A DNA stretch of 64,000 nucleotides from NCBI GenBank assembly GCA_023444055.1, contig JAEZRV010000090.1, forward strand, positions 1 through 64,000. The letters run 5' to 3'. The notes below the pieces were generated by a model, which had not been told where the DNA came from, searched no databases, and saw nothing but the letters and a program-made list of their open reading frames with translations. The stretch's first letter is position 1. The number at the start of each line of letters is the position of its first letter. The stretch comes from Bacillota bacterium. GTDB lineage: Bacteria; Bacillota; Clostridia; Acetivibrionales; DSM-1351. Positions 52,703 to 62,100 of the stretch are shown here, one piece after another. The position numbers were made by a program, and so were the translations under genes.

Positions 52703-54064
52703 CTAAATTTTTGCAAAAACCTCTTTACTAAACATTTCCATTAAGTCCTGTATGAATAACTTTGTTCGTGGACAGTTCATTTTTGTATCCGGGTTGAATA
52801 TATGTTTTGACGGACATGCTCTACCGAAACAGCACGCACTGAAGGAACAATTTGTGCAAAGCTCAGAATCCATGCTTTGATTGCAAATCCATAAAGCATG
52901 CTTTGATTCATCTATTTTCATTTCTCCGTTTTCATCTATATGTCCAATGATGTTATTGGGGTTGGTAAAATTTGCAGAGCACTTATATATTGAACCGTCT
53001 GAACCTACTATGTATGAATTCCTGTAATTTGCGTAACACAACATACGTGACGGAGCCAAATCCTGCAGATGAGAATCAAAGTTCAGAGTGTCGGACTTAG
53101 CAGAAAAAGCCTTTAAAATATCTGAAAAAACAGAGCTTTTCAAAACATGGCTTTCAAACTCTTTTGCTCTTTCTCCCCCCCAGTTCGATGCCAGATGAGC
53201 AGATATATTAAAACGCTTGTCATTTGAAAAATGCCTGTCCAAAAAGTCTATATATTCATCAATTCTTTGATAAATATCATTGGAGAAATTTGTACGCAAA
53301 ACTATAGTAAAAAATTGAGAGTCCATTTCATTTTTTATGGATGTGAGATTTGAAATTATACTATCAAATGTTCCATGTCCTTCCATATGAGGTCTTTGAT
53401 TGTCGTGTGTCTCTTTCAGTCCGTCCAATGTGATCTGGTAATAGAACACTTTGAGGCGGTGAAGCAATTTAAAGTTCTCAAGTGACAGGTTATAGGCATT
53501 TGTGGTCATTGACGACAAATATGGTTTCTTTGCGATATCACATATTTTTATAAACTTACTTGATAAGTTTTCAATTACATCAAGGGCCTCAAGCGGTTCT
53601 CCTCCAAACCAGCTTACATTGAGACCTGTGTAATGCTGAATATTTTTCTGCACAAACTTAATCAGTGAAGATTGTAATTGCTTGCTCATTTTTCCTTTTG
53701 AAAATTCCTCGTAACAATACTTGCAACGAAAATTGCATTGCTCTGTCGGAAGTATCATCAATGAAAGTTCTTTCCTATTGATTACATCATTTAGTCTTAA
53801 GGCTCTTTTTACTTTTTCATCCGTTGCTTTGGGGATAATATATCCAAGTTCAACTAGTTTATCAAAAATTTCCGCATTGTTTTCCGGACAATGTAATTCA
53901 CTTTTCGAAAGTAAATCACTTACATAATCTTTTTTATCAATATCCACTTCAACAAGACTCCTTAGTCCCTCATATGAATTGAATAATCTCAGATTTCCAT
54001 TGTCACACTTATGTACTATATTAAACATTGAAGGCTTGTACATAATTATGTCCATGTCCCACAT
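52703..54064 (-). CDS. Radical SAM/SPASM peptide maturase (CcpM-like)
   Basis: 453 residues from ATG 54064. An N-terminal peptide-recognition region (residues 15-85, KPSMFNIVHKCDNGNLRLFN) precedes the radical SAM core with PTEQCNFRCKYCYEE (CxxxCxxC). The C-terminal SPASM region has CYANYRNSYIVGSDGSIYKC...CTNCSFSACCFGRACPS...CPRTK and would bind two auxiliary Fe-S clusters. Such enzymes build thioether or C-C bonds in Cys-rich peptides. Its start follows a nine-codon ORF with the only good ribosome site (see 54066-54095). Confidence 0.9.
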   Translation of the reverse strand: MWDMDIIMYKPSMFNIVHKCDNGNLRLFNSYEGLRSLVEVDIDKKDYVSDLLSKSELHCPENNAEIFDKLVELGYIIPKATDEKVKRALRLNDVINRKELSLMILPTEQCNFRCKYCYEEFSKGKMSKQLQSSLIKFVQKNIQHYTGLNVSWFGGEPLEALDVIENLSSKFIKICDIAKKPYLSSMTTNAYNLSLENFKLLHRLKVFYYQITLDGLKETHDNQRPHMEGHGTFDSIISNLTSIKNEMDSQFFTIVLRTNFSNDIYQRIDEYIDFLDRHFSNDKRFNISAHLASNWGGERAKEFESHVLKSSVFSDILKAFSAKSDTLNFDSHLQDLAPSRMLCYANYRNSYIVGSDGSIYKCSANFTNPNNIIGHIDENGEMKIDESKHALWICNQSMDSELCTNCSFSACCFGRACPSKHIFNPDTKMNCPRTKLFIQDLMEMFSKEVFAKI

Positions 54065-54065
54065 T

Positions 54066-54095
54066 CTACACAAAACTACATGACAGAAATGACAT
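54066..54095 (-). CDS. Nine-residue leader ORF before the radical SAM gene
   Basis: AGGAGG and ten bases later ATG encode MSFLSCSFV and TAG; the maturase ATG (54064) follows one base after the stop, TAGAATG. This looks like a coupled reinitiation start. Alternatively a GTG inside the AGGAGGTG (54106) starts the maturase 14 codons earlier. Confidence 0.35.
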   Translation of the reverse strand: MSFLSCSFV

Positions 54096-54133
54096 GGACT
54101 CGGCACCTCCTTTAAATGTATTAGTAATTTCTT

Positions 54134-55006
54134 TCAACCTTTCTTCTCCTCCTTTTGAATAGGGTCAGAGTATATAAAAGCTGCATTATCCGTATATCTG
54201 TATTCGGTTTTCTTATTGCATTCATACAGGATTTTCTCTATATTCGATTGCAAATATTTCTGAGGGATAAGCCTGTAATATACCTCTTCTTCGTTATAGT
54301 AACTTGAATCATTGATTTGTCTATACTGTAGGACAAAGAAATTTCTTATCATAGTATTTATATATCTGTCTTCGCTGTAATTCACCGAATAATCGGATTT
54401 CAGTGCACCAGAGCCTGAAAACCTATCAAAGTAGTTGAAAGAAAGCTTTTCTTCACGTATCAGACAGTCACGAATCTCTATCAGTGATAATATCTTATTA
54501 CAGGAATCAGTAAAATAAGCATTAATAGTAGCATCTAGCACAATCCACTTTTGATGTGTACTAGAATATACTTCTGTAAGTACATGATTGTCAAAGGGTA
54601 GAGCATCAAGTGGCATACATGATATATATCTTGCGCAATAACCCATTGAAAGCAAACATTGCGCTAATACAACTGCATGTGTAATGCAATTAAAACATTT
54701 TCTTTTATTAAAGGCTTTATTCAATATATCTAATGCAGTTAAATTGCCACTGTATGGTTCTGTCTCTTTATTCAGTAATGCCTCATGAACCCACCGCATA
54801 ATCCTTAGCTGTCCGTTGAAGTCATCCGACTTACCTGATTTAAGATCTAAATTGTATTTTTTACGCAACTCCATTAAATTTAAATCATTCATATTATTTT
54901 TATAGACAAAGTCGTAATTCCATATAGGTTTTTCATTCGAATATTCTGAAAAATATTCAAGCAGATCCTTATGCTTGTAACTCTTTTCGTCATGTTTATT
55001 TCCCAT
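54134..55006 (-). CDS. Transglutaminase-like cysteine protein of the RiPP cluster
   Basis: 290 residues from the ATG at 55006 (GAGG six bases before). Transglutaminase-core triad: Cys107 in KRKCFNCITHAVVLAQCLLS, His141 in PFDNHVLTEVY, Asp158 in WIVLDATIN. Members are cysteine proteases or acyl/amide transferases. As first gene of the operon it may cut the leader or form an isopeptide bond. No signal peptide. Its presence in a Cys-rich RiPP operon is unusual. Confidence 0.82.
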   Translation of the reverse strand: MGNKHDEKSYKHKDLLEYFSEYSNEKPIWNYDFVYKNNMNDLNLMELRKKYNLDLKSGKSDDFNGQLRIMRWVHEALLNKETEPYSGNLTALDILNKAFNKRKCFNCITHAVVLAQCLLSMGYCARYISCMPLDALPFDNHVLTEVYSSTHQKWIVLDATINAYFTDSCNKILSLIEIRDCLIREEKLSFNYFDRFSGSGALKSDYSVNYSEDRYINTMIRNFFVLQYRQINDSSYYNEEEVYYRLIPQKYLQSNIEKILYECNKKTEYRYTDNAAFIYSDPIQKEEKKG

Positions 55007-55474
55007 CACGAACCTCACTAGGCAATATTTATTATTTAATGTAAATTTATTTACTTATCCATATTATAATACCATACTACTATTTTTTTGTAAATTGTAG
55101 AATTTTATTACATATTAGTTTTTTTATATATATTTTATCACTATATGCAAAAGACCATCATGAATATTACTCCATGTGGTCTTCTAATGCTTTTCACTTT
55201 CACATATTTGTTTTTATGCAAACTATTCACTGCACGGTGTTTAAAGTTTTTATGTGAGAGTTATTGAAATCTTCTACCCTATTTGCATACATGATATTTG
55301 GTGTTTCATACCAAATGATACAAACCTTATAGTTATTTGTTTCCTTGTGTTCTCTAAATATTAAGAGGCTGTTGCTAAACACACCTTAATAGCTATATAT
55401 TGTATCCGTTTTTTAAGCGATACATATATAATGCGGTTAAGAGTTATATTGCGACAGCCCCATTTTGTACTTTT
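55007..55474. other. Upstream region of the RiPP operon with conserved block B
   Basis: Contains the conserved block (55253-55316) and AT-rich sequence up to the transglutaminase gene, plus a palindromic stretch near 55140-55190 (CATGAATATTACTCCATGTGG region). The 3' end of the second anti-sigma operon abuts it. Confidence 0.5.
55253..55316 (-). promoter_or_regulatory. Conserved block B upstream of the RiPP operon
   Basis: Minus strand ATTTGGTATGAAACACCAAATATCATGTATGCAAAT, then AGATTTCAATAAC. Twin of 45402-45478, with about 75% identity over 60 bases including the 21-base inverted repeat (one mismatch). It sits 250-310 bases before the first gene of the RiPP operon, as block A does before the sigma gene. 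Confidence 0.55.
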
Positions 55475-56350
55475 TTATTTACTTATTAATTTATCTACTA
55501 AAGGTTTGGCAATTTCCAAAAGTTGTTCCTTGGTTAAGTCTCTGCCTCCAACATCCCCAATTGAATACGTCACATTATCAATCCTCCATGACAGTCTATG
55601 AACAAGATCAATCCCTTCCGGTTTCTTCTCCTGATTAACAATCATATTACCCTGTTCATCATATGACGTTTGATATTCTGCAACCCCGGATTCCTTATAA
55701 TAATATTCTATACCGTTTACAGTAAACTTAGTACCGTATAGGGGCCATTTCAAATCAGTAACTTTAAGACTAATAAACTCAGCCTCTTTGCTAATATCAT
55801 CGTTTTGTTTTGAATAAAAAACTGAAACAAAATCCTTTAGCTCCTTTTCAGTGTCCCCTGCCTGAAGAATTGATTTACTTACCAATGAATAATTGTCAGG
55901 TAGTTCTGGAGGAATTACTACTTTAAACCCTAACTTTTTAGAAATTTCAGAATCATTAAAACTTGTCACATTAGGCACCTCAATTGGCATTTGAGGTTGG
56001 GGCTCATCTGCAACCTCAATTTGCTTAAGCTTGAACTCCCCATTGCTTTCATATACAACATAAATCTTCTTTAAGAGTTGTCCCGCAAAAGCTCTAGTTG
56101 GTTCATACAATGTAACAAATAGCATCATAAAGCATAACGACATTACTAAAATAGCCTTTTTATTGCTATTGAAATACAAATAAGGTATATTAATACGCGC
56201 TTTATTCAAAAAGGATGCTCCTGTTTTTAAATCCCTATTTTTATATTTATCATAAACTAATTCAAACGGAGGCTTAGAAAGGTCTGCTTGACTTACTTTA
56301 TGCTCTAAAGAATTTTTAATAATCTTTTTTATATCAATATTATCAGCCAT
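55475..56350 (-). CDS. Second anti-sigma factor, membrane-anchored, DUF4367-like
   Basis: 291 residues from the ATG at 56350 (AAGGAG ten bases before, inside the sigma gene's end). N-terminal cytosolic region, one transmembrane helix near residue 70 (AILVMSLCFMMLFVTLYEP), then an extracytoplasmic domain with VVIPPELPDNYSLVSKS and the DUF4367-type ending VTYSIGDVGGRDLTKEQLLEIAKPL. Overlaps the sigma gene by 8 bases. Confidence 0.8.
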   Translation of the reverse strand: MADNIDIKKIIKNSLEHKVSQADLSKPPFELVYDKYKNRDLKTGASFLNKARINIPYLYFNSNKKAILVMSLCFMMLFVTLYEPTRAFAGQLLKKIYVVYESNGEFKLKQIEVADEPQPQMPIEVPNVTSFNDSEISKKLGFKVVIPPELPDNYSLVSKSILQAGDTEKELKDFVSVFYSKQNDDISKEAEFISLKVTDLKWPLYGTKFTVNGIEYYYKESGVAEYQTSYDEQGNMIVNQEKKPEGIDLVHRLSWRIDNVTYSIGDVGGRDLTKEQLLEIAKPLVDKLISK

Positions 56351-56936
56351 TTGTTTCGCACTCCTTATCAATAAAATAATTGTCCTTTAACTCAAACATA
56401 GCTCCACTTACTTTAAGCTCCTTTTTTATTATTTTTCTAGCCGTATACAATCTTGACTTTACAGTACCTTCAAAGCAGCCAATTACTTTTGCTATTTCCC
56501 TTACAGACATATCGTTATAGTAGTATAAAATAACTATGTTTCGGAGTTTAGCATTTAGCTTACCAATTGATTTTTGAACGATATCTTCTAAATCGGTTGT
56601 TCCAGACACTTCAGATTCAAAATCAGATTCTACAATTTTAAGAGAATCTAAATTGAGTTCCTCTGTTTTGTGTCTTCTCTCTCTTTTTGCTAATCTCCAA
56701 CTATTTCTTAATAATATTTTATAGAACCATGATTTAAAGGCTTCTGGATGTTTCAGATACTTTATATCGCGATAGCATTCAATAAATGCTTCTTGAACAA
56801 TATCTTCAGCTAAAGATTTGTTATTTACAATTAGGTATGATGTTTGCATTGCCTTTGTAATGTTTTTTTCATATAATAATTCAAATGCCTTCTTGTCACC
56901 AAGTTGGCAGCGCTTTATTATTTCATTTTCATCCAA
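56343..56936 (-). CDS. Second ECF RNA polymerase sigma factor
   Basis: About 197 residues from a TTG at 56936 (AAAGGAG ten bases before); an upstream TTG at 56957 is possible. Region 2 TSYLIVNNKSLAEDIVQEAFIECY...FKSWFYKILLRNSWRLAKRERR and region 4 VILYYYNDMSVREIAKVIGCFEGTVKSRL. Operon with its anti-sigma partner. No copy of the conserved block is upstream. Confidence 0.92.
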   Translation of the reverse strand: MDENEIIKRCQLGDKKAFELLYEKNITKAMQTSYLIVNNKSLAEDIVQEAFIECYRDIKYLKHPEAFKSWFYKILLRNSWRLAKRERRHKTEELNLDSLKIVESDFESEVSGTTDLEDIVQKSIGKLNAKLRNIVILYYYNDMSVREIAKVIGCFEGTVKSRLYTARKIIKKELKVSGAMFELKDNYFIDKECETNG

Positions 56937-57024
56937 TGTAAAAAATCTCCTTTCCAAAAAGGTGCACTCTTTACTTAATAAGGGACTTAAAATTTAAAAT
57001 GGGTTCATTTATTTTAAAATTTTA

Positions 57025-58464
57025 TTATTTTTTTTGTTTTCTCTTTTTTATTCTTTCGCTATATAGGCGCAAAGCTGTCAAAGCAACTCCAATAAGGCAG
57101 ATTACAGCAGCTGTTATATATACAATTCTCATACCGTAAATGAAAGCATCATTTTTCCCAACTACAAAATCAGTTACATGATAACCGATTTTATAGCTCA
57201 TTCTATTGTACAGAATAGTAGTAGCTAAAGCTATTCCACATACCATGCCTAAATTTCGTATAAGCGCATTCACACTTCCGGCAATGCCCAGCTTGTCACG
57301 AGTAACCGTGGACATAACCAAAGAATTATTAGGTGCCTGGAACAGTCCATTTCCCAAAGCCATTAATGCTGTAAACAGCACAATACTTATCATCGAAGAA
57401 TACTCGTTTAACGTTGACATCAAAAATAGACCCAAGCTTGTAAGTGACAAGCCAATAAGTGTCAACACCTCCGAGCCTACTTTATCTGATAAATATCCGC
57501 TTACAGGAGCAACCACCGCAAAAACCATAGGAAAAGTCATTAGCACTAATCCTGATGTTGAAGGTGAAAAACTCATTGCATCCTGTAGATAGAAAGGCTG
57601 AATTATATTTGAGCAAAAAATAGCTAAAAAGGATAAGAAGGCACAGAATACACTGAGCGAAAACAATTTGTTTTTAAATATATCTAGCTGCAAAAGTGGG
57701 TTCTCATGCTTTTTTTCCACTAAAACAAATATTATAAAAGCTATAATTGAGACCCCAAAGCTTCCCAATATCATATAGTTTGTAAATCCCACCTCTTGCA
57801 CTTTTCCTAGTGCCGCAAATAGAGGTACTACAACAAGTATAAATAAAACTGCCCCGAAACCATCCAGCTTTTCCCGTTTTATTTTTGTAGCTTTAGGGAG
57901 CAGCTTAAAGCTAAGAATAAAAGTAATTACACCTATTGGAATATTTATCAAGAAAATATATTCCCATCTAGCAACATCAACAATAAATCCTCCTATTGAA
58001 GGGCCCAACAAGGAACCTAGAGCAACAAAAGTTCCGTTAAGACCTAAAGCCCTTCCCCTTTCATTTGGAGGAAACACCTCAGCGATAATACCTTGATTGT
58101 TTGCCATAGTCCCTGCTGCTCCTATAGCCTGAATGATTCTTGCTAGAACTAAAATAGAATACGAGCTTGTTATTCCGCAAAGCAACGAGCCCAGTGTAAA
58201 TAAGGCAATTCCAAACTCAAAGATTTTAGTTTTTCCTACCATATCCCCGAGTCTTCCAAATACTAAGATAGTTGCAGAAATTGTGATTAAGTAGCTTGTT
58301 ACTACCAATTGAATACCTGACGATGCTACATTTAATTCATTTGACATAACTGGTAATGCTACATTTACAATACTACTGTCTAAAGTCGACATTAATGTAA
58401 CCATTAGAACTATAAATAATTTTACCCATTTGTTTTTATTGCTGCGAATAATTGCTGAATCCAT
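57025..58464 (-). CDS. MFS drug-efflux transporter, EmrB/QacA type
   Basis: 479 residues with 14 hydrophobic helices. Motifs: STLDSSIVNVALPVM at the first helix, VFGRLGDMVGKTK (motif A), RIIQAIGAAG and GNGLFQAPNNSLV. Start behind AGGAGATAAAAC. Proton-driven export of amphiphilic compounds. It lies 88 bases upstream of the second sigma operon on the same strand, so the sigma factor could be co-transcribed and the pump may be part of an envelope-stress response. Confidence 0.9.
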   Translation of the reverse strand: MDSAIIRSNKNKWVKLFIVLMVTLMSTLDSSIVNVALPVMSNELNVASSGIQLVVTSYLITISATILVFGRLGDMVGKTKIFEFGIALFTLGSLLCGITSSYSILVLARIIQAIGAAGTMANNQGIIAEVFPPNERGRALGLNGTFVALGSLLGPSIGGFIVDVARWEYIFLINIPIGVITFILSFKLLPKATKIKREKLDGFGAVLFILVVVPLFAALGKVQEVGFTNYMILGSFGVSIIAFIIFVLVEKKHENPLLQLDIFKNKLFSLSVFCAFLSFLAIFCSNIIQPFYLQDAMSFSPSTSGLVLMTFPMVFAVVAPVSGYLSDKVGSEVLTLIGLSLTSLGLFLMSTLNEYSSMISIVLFTALMALGNGLFQAPNNSLVMSTVTRDKLGIAGSVNALIRNLGMVCGIALATTILYNRMSYKIGYHVTDFVVGKNDAFIYGMRIVYITAAVICLIGVALTALRLYSERIKKRKQKK

Positions 58465-58728
58465 GTTTTATCTCCTGCATATCTTCTGCTTAATTTTATA
58501 AAATGTTAGAAAAAATCTATTAATTGCAACCATAGCATAATATTTAGAATTTACATTTAGCATTATATATTTAAAGTTTCCAATTGTCTAATTAATATAT
58601 ATTGATGATTTTTTAAAATATATTAATAGGTAACCCTGTGTAATTTTAGGTATTTTGTACTTTTTTACATAGTTCTATTTACATTATTTACTATTGTGCT
58701 ACAATATAATGATTTAGCAATACTATAA
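58465..58728. other. Intergenic, MFS gene promoter region
   Basis: AT-rich; nothing beyond likely promoter sequence for the divergent MFS gene. Confidence 0.35.
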
Positions 58729-58959
58729 GACAACACCTACACTTGGGAAAGACAACCATCACCATATAAGCTTGAAGAAAAAATAGAATGGATAAAAGAA
58801 AATGTTGATTGGAATATAGTTAAGGATGAGTATCTAGATTTAAAAAACAAAAATCAAGATATTAACAAAAAATCCAGAACATTATTCGCTGAAACCATCA
58901 ATAATATATATAATATGTACAATAATAATGTATATTATTTTGATGATGATGAATACTAA
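58729..58959 (+). pseudogene. 5'-truncated gene remnant
   Basis: A 76-codon plus-strand frame opens after TAA with no start codon: TYTWERQPSPYKLEEKIEWI at its start, VDWNIVKDEYLDLKN in the middle, VYYFDDDEY at the end. The composition is that of a real protein and a terminator-like hairpin follows. The parent family is not recognised. No nearby ribosome site. Confidence 0.45.
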
Positions 58960-59002
58960 AACTGAATCACAAAAACTCCCCAAGCCATTGTATAAATCCC
59001 AC

Positions 59003-59041
59003 AAGAAAAGACTTTCAAGAAATCCCTGAAAGCCTTTTTTA
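59003..59041 (+). terminator. Terminator-like hairpin
   Basis: GACTTTCA...TGAAAGCC stem followed by TTTTTTATAC on the plus strand. It follows the truncated gene remnant. Confidence 0.55.
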
Positions 59042-59113
59042 TACTTCATATAATAATGCCTATATACTTAATAAGTAATCAAAATAGTGTCTCTCATTAT
59101 ATATTTTGCACAT

Positions 59114-62100
59114 CTATCCTAACTCTTCTAAATCATCAAAAAAGCTCAACTGATTACTTTTTGGAAGACCCCTTAAGCAACCGAATTTTTGAAGTGATTC
59201 CACAGTTGAATTTCCTATTTTAGCTCGTATTCTTAAATTCTCTATTGAGGTAAATGTACCTCCTTCAATAACTGCCTTATATATACCTTCTGCCGCAACA
59301 GTTCCCATACCAGATACACTGTTCAAAGGTGGTCTTATGCTGCCATCTTCTATTAGGAAATTTGTAGCATGAGACTTGTATAGATCAATTGGCAAGAATT
59401 TAAAGCCTCTTTCGTACATTTCCAAAACCAATTCCAAATCATCGTACATGTCTTTGTCCTTATTGGCAGCCTGATTACCCTGCATTTCAATTTCCTTCAT
59501 CTTTTGCTTAACAACTTCTTTTCCATTTATCATACATTCAGCATCAAATGCCTTTGCTCTGATTGAAAAGTAAGCTGCATAATAAGCCAGAGGTATGTGA
59601 ACCTTGAACCAAGCTATTCTGAAGGCCATCATAATATAAGCCGCAGCATGAGCCTTCGGGAACATATATTTTATCTTTTTACATGAATCTATATACCATT
59701 CAGGCACCTCATGTTCTCTCATCAAAGCTTCATATTCAGGCCACTTACCATCTTTTAAAGCCTTTCCCTTACGTACTGTCTCCATTATCTTAAAAGCAGA
59801 ATTCGGAGGAAGACCTTTTTTCATAAGATAAACCATTATGTCATCTCTTGTACATACCGCTTCACTTAGCGTAACTGTTCCGGCATCTATTAAGTCTTTT
59901 GCATTTCCAAGCCATACATCGGTACCATGTGAAAGACCAGATATACAAATTAAGTCTGCGAACTGTTTAGGCATTGTATCGAGAAGCATACCTCTAACAA
60001 ACTTTGTACCAAACTCTGGAACTCCAAAGGTTCCAACCTTGGAGTTTATTTGCTGGGGAGTCACACCTAATGCTTCTGTTGAGGAAAATAACGACATTGT
60101 TTCCTTGTCATCCATTGGTATAGTTTTTGGGTCAACCCCTGTAATATCCTGTAGCATCCTAATCATTGTCGGGTCATCATGCCCCAGAATATCTAGCTTT
60201 AGAAGATTCTGGTCAATTGAGTGATAATCAAAATGCGTTGTTATAATCTCAGAATCCGGATCATCTGCAGGATGCTGTACAGGACAAAATTCAAATATTT
60301 CTCTTCCCTTTGGTACAACTATAATTCCGCCAGGATGCTGTCCTGTAGTTCTTTTTATGCCTGTACAGCCCTTTGATATTCTTTCAATCTCAGCCTTATT
60401 AATATGGATATCTCTTTCATCATAATATTTCTTCACATATCCAAAAGCTGTTTTATCTGCTATAGTACCTACAGTTCCTGCCTTAAAGGTTGTACCCTTT
60501 CCAAATATAACTTCTGTATATTTATGTGCTCTTGCCTGATATTCTCCCGAGAAATTTAAGTCTATATCCGGCTCCTTATCACCATTAAAGCCCAAGAAAG
60601 TCTCAAACGGAATGTCTATTCCATCCTTTGCAAGGTTTTCTCCGCACACTGGACACAGTTTATCAGGCAAATCAAAACCGTTATTATAGCCATAGTCTGT
60701 AAAATCAGAATACTTACAGCCTGGACACCTGTAATGAGGCGGCAACGCATTAACCTCTGTAATACCTGTCATATAAGCTACGAAAGATGAACCAACAGAG
60801 CCTCTGGAACCTACCAGATAGCCATCTTCATTTGATTTCCATACTAGCTTTTGAGCAATTATATACATAACGGAGAAGCCATTCTTTATAATAGAATCAA
60901 GCTCTCTATCAAGTCTTTGCTGAACAATTTCCGGCAATGGGTCTCCATATAGCTCATGAGCCTTATCAAAAGCAATATCTTTAATGGTCTGCTCACAACC
61001 TTCAATATGCGGAGGGCACTTTTCAGGTGATATAGGGCTTATCTGCTCACACATGTCAGCTATTTTATTAGTGTTTGTAACTACCACCTCATAGGCTGTT
61101 TCCTCTCCTAAATAGGAAAATTCTTCAAGCATCTCCTCAGTTGTTTTCAGGTACAGTGGAGCTTGGTTATCTGCATCAGTATAGCCCTGACCAGCTTCAA
61201 GTATACGCCTGTATATCTCATCTTCAGGGTCCATAAAGTGAACATCTCCAGTGGCAACTACCGGCTTGTTTAATTGCTCCCCAAGAAGTACAATTTTTCT
61301 GTTTATTTTCTTTAAATACTCCTTGTCTGGAACCTCCTCTTTTCTTACTAAATAGTCGTTATTGCCTAAAGGCTGAATTTCTAAATAATCATAATCCTTT
61401 GCAATGCTTTCAATTTCTTCATCCGATTTTCCCTGTAAAATTGCTTTGTAAAGCTCGCCCTCACTGCAGGCACTTCCCAGAATCAATCCTTCTGAGTATT
61501 TTTTAAAAATGCTCTTTAATATACGTGGTTTCTTGTAAAAATAATCCAAATGTGAATAAGATACAAGCTTATACAGATTCTTTAACCCAACATAATTCTT
61601 TGCCAATATTATTGCATGATATGTATTAAGCTTTTTATATTCTGCCTTCTTAGCCTCATCATCAGAACCAAGTCTGTCTATATCGTCAATGGCTTGTGCG
61701 CCTCTTTCCTTCAGCTTTTCAAGCATTACATTAAACACCTTAACGGTAGTATCCACATCATCTAAAGCCCTGTGAGCAACCTCAACCTTAATTCCAAGAT
61801 TTTTAGCTATTCGTCCCAATTTATAAGTCTTATACTCTGGGAAAATATCTTTTGCTATTGATAATGTATCTAAATATGTAAAATCAAAGTCATAACCCAA
61901 TACTTTTGCATTATGCTTTAAAAAGCCAATGTCAAATTCAGCATTATGAGCCACCAAAGCGCTTCCTTCTATAAACTCAAGCATTTCAGGAAAAACTTTT
62001 TCGATAGTCTCTGCATTCTCTACCATATCATCGGTAATATTGGTAACCTCTACAACCCTTGCTGGTATAGGTTTTTCAGGATTTACAAAGCAACTGAATT

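Noticed and set aside
45402..55316. The two conserved blocks as direct repeats flanking a mobile RiPP island
   Set aside because: Each lies upstream of an operon on the same strand at similar distance and contains an inverted repeat with TGAAAC; no integrase or tRNA is nearby. Shared regulation is the simpler reading.
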